Origin: Marinobacter adhaerens HP15
Lineage (GTDB): Bacteria > Pseudomonadota > Gammaproteobacteria > Pseudomonadales > Oleiphilaceae
NCBI RefSeq assembly: GCF_000166295.1
Contig: NC_017506.1
Location: forward strand, 1,178,001 to 1,242,000
Length of the DNA: 64,000 nucleotides
Direction: 5' to 3'
Part shown: one piece after another, positions 48,418-56,484 of the stretch
How the letters are laid out: every line of letters starts with the position of its first letter
Numbering within the stretch: position 1 is the first letter of the stretch
The notes under the pieces: model-generated
What the model saw: only the letters and a program-made list of their open reading frames with translations
What the model was told of the DNA's origin: nothing
Databases searched by the model: none
Made by a program: the position numbers and the translations under genes

Positions 48418-48996
48418 TCAGTTTACTGGAACTTCCCGCGTAACAACGAACGCGCCCCGCAAATCGCCCTCGGAGAAGCCGGTCGCCTTGTCTTCAGGAT
48501 ACAGTTCAGCCAGTTTTGCCTTCACCTCCGGGGCGATGGACTTACCGTGACAGCCAAGGCAAAGTTTCTGTGTCGGGATGGCGCTCATATATTGGAACGC
48601 CGGCTGTCCGGACGCTTCGGAGACCTGCCAGACCTCCACCGGTTTTCCGTTCTTCACCGGCTGTCTGTCCATGGCCAGCAGCTGGATCTCCTGCCAGTCG
48701 GTCGGGGTGTTTTCCGGGTTCCGAACTTTCAGACTGGTCCGACTGATGACCCAGCCGCCGCTGCTGTTGTTCCTGGCGATTTCCGGTGCAACAGTCTTGC
48801 AAACACCAATACCGTTTGTGAGGCCGCCTTCTTTGATGGCCGCCTGGAGCGCCTGCTTCAGTGAGCCGCCGAAGCTTTTCACCAGGGAACGTGCTTCGGC
48901 AACCATTGCTTCCGGGCTATCTGCTTGGGGTTGCGCGAGCAGTGGCATGGAAAGCAAAGAGCATAGCAAGGCTGTTGTGATGATCGGTTTGGTCAT
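48418..48996 (-). CDS. Periplasmic DUF3365 haem-c protein
   Basis: 192 residues from ATG 48996 with a CGGGAGAG site. Signal peptide (ITTALLCSLLSMPLLAQP). DUF3365/Tll0287-like features: GVCKTVAPEIA, NPENTPTDWQ, a haem attachment motif CLGCHGK near residue 147, and LRGAFVVTREV at the C-terminus. Expected to be a PAS-like periplasmic haem domain that binds a diatomic gas or passes electrons. It lies in the same neighbourhood as the haem-bearing chemoreceptor, but on the other strand. Confidence 0.88.
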   Translation of the reverse strand: MTKPIITTALLCSLLSMPLLAQPQADSPEAMVAEARSLVKSFGGSLKQALQAAIKEGGLTNGIGVCKTVAPEIARNNSSGGWVISRTSLKVRNPENTPTDWQEIQLLAMDRQPVKNGKPVEVWQVSEASGQPAFQYMSAIPTQKLCLGCHGKSIAPEVKAKLAELYPEDKATGFSEGDLRGAFVVTREVPVN

Positions 48997-49093
48997 TGAG
49001 TCTCTCCCGGGCTTCTTGGCTTTGGAATAAGTATATAACAAAAGAATAATCCCAAATTGAGCCAGGACAGATTCCGGTAGAGCCGATGAATGA

Positions 49094-49768
49094 TTACCAC
49101 GCCAGCCAGATAACGTGGCGGGCACCCTTGCCGGGTCGCAAGGCCCTCACTGTAACGGGCTCAACAGAAAATCCTGCCCGTCGCAGCCTCTCTGTGAAGG
49201 AATGCTCCTGGCCGGCAGACCAGTAGGCAAGGATGCCATCAGGTCGCAGGGCGTTCTGGGCGGCCGCAATGCCATCCGGTGAGTAGATCCAGTTGTTTTC
49301 TTTGCGGGTGAGGCCTTCCGGGCCGTTGTCAACATCGAGAAGGATGGCATCCCATTCGCCGTCGCTGTTTCTAAGTAATTCGGCTACATCACCAATGTGA
49401 ACCAGCGCTCTCGGGTCGTTCAGCGGGTTGCCCGCCGCAGAGCCCAGTGGCCCTCGATTCCAGGCTTCTACTTCGGGAACCAGCTCGGCTACCGTCACCT
49501 GCGCATCGTCGCCCAGAGCGGCCAGCGCTGCTGCCAGCGTGAACCCCATGCCCAGGCCGCCGATAAGAACCCGGGGAGCAGGCTGATCGGCAATCCGTTC
49601 GCACGCGAGGGTGGCAAGAGCATCCTCCGAGCCGTGGATCCGGCTGTTCATCAATTCTCCGGTGGTGCCGGCAATTTTGATGGAAAATTCATCATTGCGT
49701 TGCAAAAGACGTAATCGGGTTCCCTTGCCGGGGATCGTTGCGGTTCCGATTTCGGTAAAGCGGGCCAT
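49094..49768 (-). CDS. Spermidine-synthase-like SAM-binding protein
   Basis: 224 residues, Rossmann-fold methyltransferase-like: glycine-rich RVLIGGLGMGFTLAAAL, acidic VTVAELVPEVEAW, DVAELLR, and WDAILLDVDNGPEGLTRKEN with YSPDGIAAAQ. Related proteins are often labelled spermidine synthases, but the small size and missing N-terminal beta domain argue for a different substrate. Last recognisable core gene before the accessory region. ATG 49768. Confidence 0.75.
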   Translation of the reverse strand: MARFTEIGTATIPGKGTRLRLLQRNDEFSIKIAGTTGELMNSRIHGSEDALATLACERIADQPAPRVLIGGLGMGFTLAAALAALGDDAQVTVAELVPEVEAWNRGPLGSAAGNPLNDPRALVHIGDVAELLRNSDGEWDAILLDVDNGPEGLTRKENNWIYSPDGIAAAQNALRPDGILAYWSAGQEHSFTERLRRAGFSVEPVTVRALRPGKGARHVIWLAW

Positions 49769-50147
49769 TGAGAAGTCCTGATGTCGGTAAGGAGGGGCAG
49801 TTTAGCTCGCCTGGAGCCAGGTTGAATATCACGGACCGAGAATCGGGGTTAAGAGAGGTGGTACCCCCGGCAGGACTCATATAAAGGTCTAAAGCATTGA
49901 AAGATAACGCCTAAAAATTCCATCGGTGAGTTTAGTACCCCAATATAAGCCCCCAACTATCTTTTCCTGAATGGGGTTGTGCCCCATATAATCAAGTATT
50001 CTGGCTTGCAATATAAAGTCGCTAAGGTCGACATCCACTGTATTTCAACTTCAATTATCGGCGATCAAATGAGTAGCAGGCTAATGAAATCGTGCTCCTC
50101 ATTTAGGACTGGATCGCTTTGCAACGGCTCTCTGCCCAAGCCGGATA
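49769..50147. other. Gene-free boundary segment at the left edge of the accessory region
   Basis: Base composition turns A+T-rich here. A small hairpin ATGGGG-ttgtg-CCCCAT (49971-49987) overlaps a TATAAT (49987-49992) that faces no plus-strand gene. No tRNA, integrase or obvious direct repeat. No convincing gene; a plus-strand open frame at 49979-50362 runs antisense into the helicase gene and looks spurious. Confidence 0.5.
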
Positions 50148-51812
50148 TCAATGTTCTGTTAAAAATGGTTCCACGTACGAAAGGTATTCTGATTGTGGCG
50201 AGCGATGTTCTCTCCACATTCCGCCGTGATTTTCCGGCCGAGGGCGAAGCTTCGCGTTTGTTAGTACTAAACGTCGTTTCGCACGAGACACTCCTACAAA
50301 AAAGGCACAGCGATTCTCGTCTTGATTGCCAAAAAAAATCTCATTTTCGATCGCCATCATGATAACCGAGTCAAATTCAAGTCCTTTACTCTTATGTATG
50401 GTCAAGATCCTCACTGACTCGTCGTCTGAAAAACGGTCCAGCGCTTCTTCGAGGGTAGAGGTCGATTGACTCAGCTCAGATATGCGATTTTTTGTATCGG
50501 TAATAACGTCTCTCAGCCTTGCCTTTGACTCATATTCAGGAGATAGCGCTGCAACGGTTTCAATGCCAACGTGTTGAAGAAACAACTTTGCTGGTTCCCA
50601 CCATTCCGTGCTTCGTTGCTCAGCCGTCTGGCCAGCCATGGCTTTCCTTTGCTTTCTTATAAAGCTGTCCAGGGACCGGCTAACTTCAGACTGCACGTCG
50701 TCATCGGCAAAGGGCTGCAGCTGCTTCATTAGTCTTATCCACGCTTTGGGTTCGCGTTTTCCGTAGAGGCAAGAAAGGTAATCGACAATCAAGCGAGCTG
50801 CTGGCTCAACTGTTATATCCTGCATCTCTTGTTCATTTCGAAAGGGTATTCCTCTTGCCGTCAGCGCCTTAATTAAGTCGTGCGCGTATAGATCAAGCTG
50901 CTTGGATACAAGTATCGCGATCTCTGATGGTGCCAACTCCTCGGTTTCAATCCAGCTTTTTATGGTGTCTGCCAAATAGGAGGCTTCATCGCTGCTGTTC
51001 GCAAATTGCGTCGACAGAATCTCTCCAGCGTCTCCCTCAAGTTGTTCATCTGGCATGACAGAATCAGGGTCTATTACCTTAATGATTTCGTTTTGTACCC
51101 TGAGCAGGCCTGGTACAGACCTAAAATTTCGGTAAAGGTTTAGTGGCATCGCGGAGAAGTCTTGAGCAAATGTGAGGAATATTCCCTCTAGCGCACCGGC
51201 CCAGCCCATAATTTTCTGTTTTACATCACCCACAGCGGTAAGACGAACAGGAGTATTGTGAAATGCCAACTTTACTAACTCGTATTGTTGGTGTGTACAA
51301 TCTTGAAACTCATCAAGAAAAACGTCGCTGTAAGTCTGCCTGACAGCATTTCTGGCAATTGATGACGTTTTTAGTATCTGGATTGCTAGGGGCACCAGGT
51401 CAACAAAAGTAATTTGTTTTCTGGGAACCTTCTGGTCTCCGATCGTGAAGCCCACATCCAAAGCATCATTACCCTCTAACACTGGTCGAAATCGATCAAT
51501 GATGCGTTTTGCGAATGCATGGAACGTATAACTGTCGAAACGTGATGCAAGGTCATAACCACAGCGCTTCTTCACGCGTTCTCTCAAGTTTTGACTTGCA
51601 TCGACTTTGAAAGAAATAGCGAGGATACGTTTGGGATAAGTACAAGTGCCAGATCTAAGTAGGAAGTCTGCACGCTGAGCCAGCATCTCTGTTTTACCTG
51701 CCCCAGGGCCAGCAGTTAGGGCTAGAGAGTGGATCTGCTCTGTCGCCGCCTTCTGTGCGTTAGGCTCAAGTGTAAGATTGTCGGCAGGTTTCCACTCCGC
51801 TACGGAGATCAT
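50148..51812 (-). CDS. gajB: UvrD/PcrA-like helicase, Gabija GajB
   Basis: SF1A DNA helicase of 554 residues. Walker A TAGPGAGKTEML at 33-44, motif Ia ISFKVDAS, motif II FLDEFQDC at 165-172, motif III AVGDVKQKIMGWAGA at 193-207, motif IV NLYRNFRS, motif V TIHKSKGLEFDSV around 470-482, motif VI FVGVSRAKRRL near 505. In Gabija systems GajB forms a complex with GajA and is proposed to sense DNA ends made during phage infection. ATG 51812 overlaps the upstream stop (ATGA), so the pair is coupled. Slightly longer than the B. cereus GajB (about 494). Confidence 0.9.
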   Translation of the reverse strand: MISVAEWKPADNLTLEPNAQKAATEQIHSLALTAGPGAGKTEMLAQRADFLLRSGTCTYPKRILAISFKVDASQNLRERVKKRCGYDLASRFDSYTFHAFAKRIIDRFRPVLEGNDALDVGFTIGDQKVPRKQITFVDLVPLAIQILKTSSIARNAVRQTYSDVFLDEFQDCTHQQYELVKLAFHNTPVRLTAVGDVKQKIMGWAGALEGIFLTFAQDFSAMPLNLYRNFRSVPGLLRVQNEIIKVIDPDSVMPDEQLEGDAGEILSTQFANSSDEASYLADTIKSWIETEELAPSEIAILVSKQLDLYAHDLIKALTARGIPFRNEQEMQDITVEPAARLIVDYLSCLYGKREPKAWIRLMKQLQPFADDDVQSEVSRSLDSFIRKQRKAMAGQTAEQRSTEWWEPAKLFLQHVGIETVAALSPEYESKARLRDVITDTKNRISELSQSTSTLEEALDRFSDDESVRILTIHKSKGLEFDSVIMMAIENEIFFGNQDENRCAFFVGVSRAKRRLVLTNAKLRPRPENHGGMWREHRSPQSEYLSYVEPFLTEH

Positions 51813-53728
51813 TCGGGCAACTCCGTTAGCTTTGCAATAACTGTATCGATTAATCGATTGAGTTCTTGGGGCATGTTTTGAGCTAGCTGATTATCATCTA
51901 GGTTTGCCAAAGCCTGTATATGTGCAGCAGGTTTGCTTCCTAATTTGAAGTGCTTGTGATAACTCGTGAAGAGACTCTGTTCATCCTCGCTATATTGAGA
52001 TGCATCGTGATGATTTTTTCCCAGAACGGCTTGCAAGGCTGGCCTGTCTGAGATCTCCCGTTTTACTGAGTATGCTTCCGGGAAGGCAAGGAGCATAGAG
52101 AAATCCAAGTCCAGAGGGTATGAAAAGAAAACACCGCGGCTTTCCAACTCGGTAAAAACATCGCGATTGTTTTCGAACCAATGATGTGTCCTTACTGGCA
52201 AATCGCTATCATTCCATTTTGGGAGATTCCAATTAGGTAACGCCTTGGTTGGTTCGAATTTTTTGAGTTGGTCGTTCACGTACTTGATACGTCCCCATCC
52301 GGCCTGATGTCTCCCTACATCGAGATCAAGAAGCGTGAGGTAGGGGATTTGCAATGCCGATAGCAAGCGCCAAAAGTGATTCACATGCCGACCACCGAGT
52401 GGAGCAATTGAGACGGAGGATTCATCCACTGGTGCTCCTTTCGCTTGAAGAAGGCGAGGTAACACGATTTCCTCACTATCTCCTTCACCAAGAATCACCA
52501 ATCTCGAAAAATAGACTTCAGGAAATGCCTGAACAGCTTCCCTGACAAATTTATGGGCGTCATCGGTCTTAGGTGGTAGTTGGATATGAGTGACCCTTGA
52601 CTGCCGGTTTTCTCCCAATCTCATGTATCTAATATTTTCCGGTGGTACACGTCGAAGCATTGATGGAGCATGGGTAGCAATAAGCGCCTGGCAGTCTTCG
52701 TCTGCGACCATTTCGTTTAGTGCGGTAACAATTCTCCCTAAATAAAGAGGAGAAAGGCTGTTTTCTGGCTCCTCTATTGCAATCAAGGTGAAAACGGGAG
52801 GCTGGAGACGATCCGGATCGAATGATGCGTTTTCCTCGGATAGAGTTTTTCGGCCTATCGCTTGGGAGGAAAATACCAGCGATAAGTACAGCAATGACTT
52901 TTGCCCGTCGCTTAAACGAGAAAAATCAACCAACTCCTCGTCATGTCCCGGAGAGAAAGAAACTGACATGTGTCGCAGCAATGCCTCGATCTCAGACGCT
53001 ACAAAAGTGATTTTCGGGTCGGTGAAGAAATCGCCTTTGTGCAATGTCTCCCAAGAAGCTTGAAGCGCGTCACTGAATGCCTTTACTGATGGGTTGGCTA
53101 TAAGGCTGTCACTGATTTCTGTAGTCAAACCCTTAATGGTCTCTCGCTCTTCTTCCCAGCGAATTGAGCGAAGAATTCTCCCCAAGAGGGCATTGGCGCT
53201 ATAGGAAATATGGTCCGCTGGATCTCGTCGAGCAGGCAGATAGTGAAGCTTTATGTGACGTCGTTCAGAGCGAGGTACCTGCGATACATCTAGTGGATTT
53301 CCCTCGTCATCTATGTCTAGAACATAGACGAGGTTCTCCTCGATTTCTCCGTCCAATCCCATTGTTGCATTGAGTCTAAATCGTACTCGAGGAATACCAT
53401 CAACCTCATCAAGCCGCATGTGCCCAAAATGCGGGGCCACTGTGCTGTTGTCTTCATCCTCGGTCAGTTCGGGAAACGTGAAATCGGCTTCAACCCATAA
53501 CTCGCGTTCCTCAGATTCCGATTCTTCATCAATTGGGACGTGGAAGTCTGAGCGCTGAATACGACGTTGAGCTGGATCGAAAGCGAATAGCCGGCATAGG
53601 GCTTCCAATGCTGCTGTCTTACCCGATCCATTCCGACCAATGAGATATGTGATGTCGTCAAGCAATATCGTGGTTGGAGTTTGGCCAAAAGAACGGAAGT
53701 TCGAAAGGCGCATCGTGTGTAGTTTCAT
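51809..53728 (-). CDS. gajA: OLD-family ATPase-TOPRIM endonuclease, Gabija GajA
   Basis: 639 residues from ATG 53728 (MKLHTMRLSNFRSFG). ABC-type ATPase: Walker A LIGRNGSGKTAALE at 29-42, signature LSDGQKSLL at 272-280, Walker B FTLIAIEEPENSLSP at 313-327, switch His in ATHAPSML at 351-358. TOPRIM nuclease: VILGEGDSEEI at 411-421 and LTLLDLDVG at 464-472, later YPLDLDFSML typical of class 2 OLD nucleases. Class 2 OLD proteins encoded next to a UvrD helicase define Gabija. GajA cuts DNA when cellular nucleotides fall. A longer frame to 53869 lacks a good start signal. A+T-rich relative to the core genome. Confidence 0.9.
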   Translation of the reverse strand: MKLHTMRLSNFRSFGQTPTTILLDDITYLIGRNGSGKTAALEALCRLFAFDPAQRRIQRSDFHVPIDEESESEERELWVEADFTFPELTEDEDNSTVAPHFGHMRLDEVDGIPRVRFRLNATMGLDGEIEENLVYVLDIDDEGNPLDVSQVPRSERRHIKLHYLPARRDPADHISYSANALLGRILRSIRWEEERETIKGLTTEISDSLIANPSVKAFSDALQASWETLHKGDFFTDPKITFVASEIEALLRHMSVSFSPGHDEELVDFSRLSDGQKSLLYLSLVFSSQAIGRKTLSEENASFDPDRLQPPVFTLIAIEEPENSLSPLYLGRIVTALNEMVADEDCQALIATHAPSMLRRVPPENIRYMRLGENRQSRVTHIQLPPKTDDAHKFVREAVQAFPEVYFSRLVILGEGDSEEIVLPRLLQAKGAPVDESSVSIAPLGGRHVNHFWRLLSALQIPYLTLLDLDVGRHQAGWGRIKYVNDQLKKFEPTKALPNWNLPKWNDSDLPVRTHHWFENNRDVFTELESRGVFFSYPLDLDFSMLLAFPEAYSVKREISDRPALQAVLGKNHHDASQYSEDEQSLFTSYHKHFKLGSKPAAHIQALANLDDNQLAQNMPQELNRLIDTVIAKLTELPE

Positions 53729-53930
53729 AATTAGTTCGAGGCCATCCTTGTATCTTTTTATGGATTGCGGCAGCTTCCCAACTACTAACGATTGTGTGCA
53801 GCTAGAACGCCCATGAACTGATCTATCGCAAAGTATGTCAACCATACTCATCTTTCCGATTGACATCATCCCTTGCTAGTTCTTGAAGGCAGTGATCGCG
53901 TAATAAAAAAATCTCAAACCTATATCACCC

Positions 53931-53974
53931 CTGTGAACCAGGGCACTGACAGTGCCTTCCCTCCCGATTCACAG
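53931..53974 (+). promoter_or_regulatory. Nested inverted repeat in the leader of the element module
   Basis: CTGTGAA (53931-53937) pairs with TTCACAG (53968-53974), enclosing GGCACT-gac-AGTGCC (53942-53956). It sits 11 bases before the start codon at 53986, so the outer stem reaches close to the ribosome site (AGAGG) and could be an operator or a translation-control hairpin. Confidence 0.45.
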
Positions 53975-53985
53975 AGGTAATTCCC

Positions 53986-54336
53986 ATGTCTGAAAAATGC
54001 CCCAACTGCCTGTCTGTTCGGATTGGTAAAAACAACTACGGCAAGAAAACCGCTGGGGTGGTCGGTGCTTCTGCAGGCGCCTATGGCGGGTTTGCTGCTG
54101 CGACAGCCGGTGCTCGAGCAGGTGCCACGCTGGGTATCGTTGCCGGACCCGTAGGCGCAACCGTGGGCGGTATCGGTGGTGCCGTCATCGGCGCGCTGCT
54201 CGGTGGCGCTACCGGTGCTTCAGCTGGCGTGATTCTGGGTGATGTCCTGGATGATCGTGTGCTCGATAACTATCGATGCCTCGACTGCGGCTATTCCTTC
54301 AGTGTCGACCCTGGCTGCCCCGACAACATCCGTTAA
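53986..54336 (+). CDS. Glycine-zipper membrane protein inside a split zinc ribbon
   Basis: 116 residues. CPNC at 5-8 and CLDC at 98-101 look like the two knuckles of one zinc ribbon. Between them lies a Gly/Ala-rich stretch (about 23-86) with GxxxG-type repeats and several GG/GA pairs, typical of glycine-zipper membrane hairpins. After the second knuckle comes GYSFSVDPGCP. The start is unambiguous (ATG after CAGAGG). Heads a plus-strand module common in plasmids and integrative elements. Function unknown; membrane insertion is inference. Confidence 0.72.
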   Translation: MSEKCPNCLSVRIGKNNYGKKTAGVVGASAGAYGGFAAATAGARAGATLGIVAGPVGATVGGIGGAVIGALLGGATGASAGVILGDVLDDRVLDNYRCLDCGYSFSVDPGCPDNIR

Positions 54337-54372
54337 TTCCCTTCGCGCATTTCAAATTTAAGGAGAACAGTC

Positions 54373-55335
54373 ATGGCTCACCTTATTGAGCAAATGTCCT
54401 ACGCAGGACAAACCCCGTGGCATGGCCTGGGGAACGAACTGACTTCAGACCAACCCCTGGACGTCTGGGCAAGGCAAGCCGGTCTGGACTGGCAGATCCA
54501 GGAAAGTCCCGTCCGATATATCGCCAATGCCAGTGGCACTTTGGGAGAGATCCTGTCCTTTCCGGATTCCAAGGTGCTTTATCGCTCAGACACCAAAGCC
54601 CCGCTGTCAGTGGTCGGTAACCGCTTTAAAGTGGTTCAGCCTGAAGAGATCCTGGAGTTTTACCGGGACCTGACCGAGGTATCCGGTTTTGAGCTGGAAA
54701 CCGCCGGTGTCCTGAAAGGCGGCCGAAAAATGTGGGCACTCGCCCGAACCGGTCAATCCGGCATGCTCAGGGGCAACGATCAAACCAATGCCTACGTCCT
54801 GCTGGCAACAGCCTGTGACGGAACCATGGCAACAACCTGCCAGTTCACCAGTATCCGAGTGGTGTGCAACAACACACTGGCGGTTGCATTGAAGAGCTCC
54901 ACTGCTAATGCCGTCAAGGTGAAGCACAACACAGCGTTCGATGCAGACCTGGTGAAGAAGCAACTGGGAATCTCTGTCTCGGCTTGGGATGACTTCATGT
55001 ATAGCCTGAAAACTTTGAGTGAACGGAATGTGAAGACCACCGAAGCCAGGAACTACTTCCTCAAGGTGTTCACCGATGATTCCGGCATTGGTGTAGGCAA
55101 AACTAACGAACGATCGATGGTGAAGGCTCTGGGGCTGTATGAAGGCGAGGGCATGGGTGCCAACCTGGCATCCTCCGAAGGCACGGCCTATGGCCTGCTG
55201 AATGCCGTCACTGAATTCATCGATCACCAACGCCGCGCGAAAACCGTGGACCACCGCCTGGATTCCGCCTGGTTCGGTACCGGTGCTGCCATGAAGAGCC
55301 GTGCATTAGAGCAGGCCATGTCACTTGTGGCTTAA
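54373..55335 (+). CDS. DUF932 (phage/plasmid-like TIGR03299) protein
   Basis: 320 residues: MSYAGQTPWHGLG at the start, LSVVGNRFKVVQPEEILEF, CQFTSIRVVCNNTLAVAL, and FLKVFTDD. This family accompanies recombination genes in phages, plasmids and integrative elements; its molecular role is not established. ATG 54373 with AAGGAG site. An intrinsic terminator directly follows. Confidence 0.9.
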   Translation: MAHLIEQMSYAGQTPWHGLGNELTSDQPLDVWARQAGLDWQIQESPVRYIANASGTLGEILSFPDSKVLYRSDTKAPLSVVGNRFKVVQPEEILEFYRDLTEVSGFELETAGVLKGGRKMWALARTGQSGMLRGNDQTNAYVLLATACDGTMATTCQFTSIRVVCNNTLAVALKSSTANAVKVKHNTAFDADLVKKQLGISVSAWDDFMYSLKTLSERNVKTTEARNYFLKVFTDDSGIGVGKTNERSMVKALGLYEGEGMGANLASSEGTAYGLLNAVTEFIDHQRRAKTVDHRLDSAWFGTGAAMKSRALEQAMSLVA

Positions 55336-55364
55336 GCCACCCCCACAAATTTCAAAACCGTCAT

Positions 55365-55402
55365 AAAGCCCACCGAAGCCTGATGCTCTGGTGGGCTTTT
55401 TT
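55365..55402 (+). terminator. Intrinsic terminator after the DUF932 gene
   Basis: AAAGCCCACC (55365-55374) pairs with GGTGGGCTTT (55390-55399), followed by TTT. It lies between DUF932 and YqaJ, so part of the transcripts would stop here. Confidence 0.85.
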
Positions 55403-55421
55403 ATGTCTGGAGCAAAACATC

Positions 55422-56423
55422 ATGGGCATGAGTGCAAACGCAAATCAGAAATCACGACCGGCATTGCGCCTGGTCTCTACCAAGGGCCTCAGCCGGGATG
55501 AATGGCTGAGGGTCCGCAAGCAGGGCATTGGCAGTAGCGATGCCGCTGCATCTGTCGGCATGAACCCGTATCAATCCCAACTGGAACTCTGGATGGTCAA
55601 AACCGGCAGAGATGCGGGTTTGCCAAAACCGGATTCAGGCGATCCGACTTCACCGGTCTACTGGGGCCATATCCTGGAACCTATTGTGGCAGAGCAGTAC
55701 AGCCAACAAACGGGCAGAAAGGTGCGCCGGGTGAACGCGGTATTGCAACACCCAGATCCGGACAAGCACTGGATGTTGGCCAACCTCGATTATTCGGTGG
55801 TGGCCGATGACGACGTGCAGATTCTGGAATGCAAAACGGCAGGGGAGTTCGGATCACGGCTCTGGAAGGAGGGGGTTCCGGACTACATCCAGTGCCAGGT
55901 GCAGCACCAGTTGGCTGTCACTGGGAAACCGGCAGCGGACGTGTGCGTTCTGTTGTGTGGCGAGGAGTTGAAGATCTACCGCGTTGAACGGAATGAAGAG
56001 CTCATCGAGGCACTGTACGTGCTGGAGCGCCAATTCTGGGACTTCGTGGTAACGGATACCCCGCCACCGGTCGATGGAACCGACTCCGCTGAACGGGCCT
56101 TGCGTCATCTGTATCCAGTGGACAGAGGGGAGACCCTGGACTTCAGCCAAAGCAAGGAATTGTCGGATGCGTTTGACGAGCTGCTGGCCATTCGCTCGGA
56201 ACTGGAAAGCCTCAAATCCACCGAATCCCACCTGAAACAGCTAATCGAGATCCAGATGGGCGACGCCTCAAAAGCAACCTTCCCCAGTGGCAGCGTCAGC
56301 TGGAAACGGAGCAAGGATTCCGTTGGGCTCAACGTGAAGCGACTGCTCAAGGATCAGCCAGAGCTTCTGGATCAATACCCACTCCCCAAGCCGGGCAGTC
56401 GGCGGTTTCTCATTCAAGCATAG
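55422..56423 (+). CDS. YqaJ-type viral recombinase (lambda-exonuclease-like)
   Basis: 333 residues. Nuclease core in order: GIGSSDAAASVGMNPYQS, GHILEPIVAEQYSQQTG, MLANLDYSVVADD with the metal Asp, ILECKTAG with the ExK pair, then YIQCQVQHQLAVTG. A PD-(D/E)XK exonuclease of the YqaJ family that resects DNA ends for single-strand annealing. A C-terminal helical part (SELESLKSTESHLKQLIEIQ) follows. Start ATG 55422 with GGAG upstream; ATG 55428 possible; the frame extends back through the terminator, which argues against an earlier start. Confidence 0.9.
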   Translation: MGMSANANQKSRPALRLVSTKGLSRDEWLRVRKQGIGSSDAAASVGMNPYQSQLELWMVKTGRDAGLPKPDSGDPTSPVYWGHILEPIVAEQYSQQTGRKVRRVNAVLQHPDPDKHWMLANLDYSVVADDDVQILECKTAGEFGSRLWKEGVPDYIQCQVQHQLAVTGKPAADVCVLLCGEELKIYRVERNEELIEALYVLERQFWDFVVTDTPPPVDGTDSAERALRHLYPVDRGETLDFSQSKELSDAFDELLAIRSELESLKSTESHLKQLIEIQMGDASKATFPSGSVSWKRSKDSVGLNVKRLLKDQPELLDQYPLPKPGSRRFLIQA

Positions 56424-56484
56424 ATGCCCATTGGCCACGCGGGCGTGACGAGTGCCCCGTGGTCCTTTTTTCAGGAGAGAAATC

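Noticed and set aside
49979..50362. Plus-strand 127-codon open frame at the left island border
   Set aside because: Overlaps the 3' end of the helicase gene in antisense and its product resembles no family.
53729..53869. N-terminal extension of gajA to 53869
   Set aside because: OLD proteins start just before the ATPase strand (MKLHTMRLSNFRSF); the extension has no family match and runs through the promoter region.
56433..56471. Terminator between the YqaJ gene and the Cys-rich gene
   Set aside because: GGCCACG and CGTGGTCC followed by a T-run are suggestive, but the stem needs a bulge and a large loop, and the T-run lies next to the ribosome site of the next gene; too weak to list.
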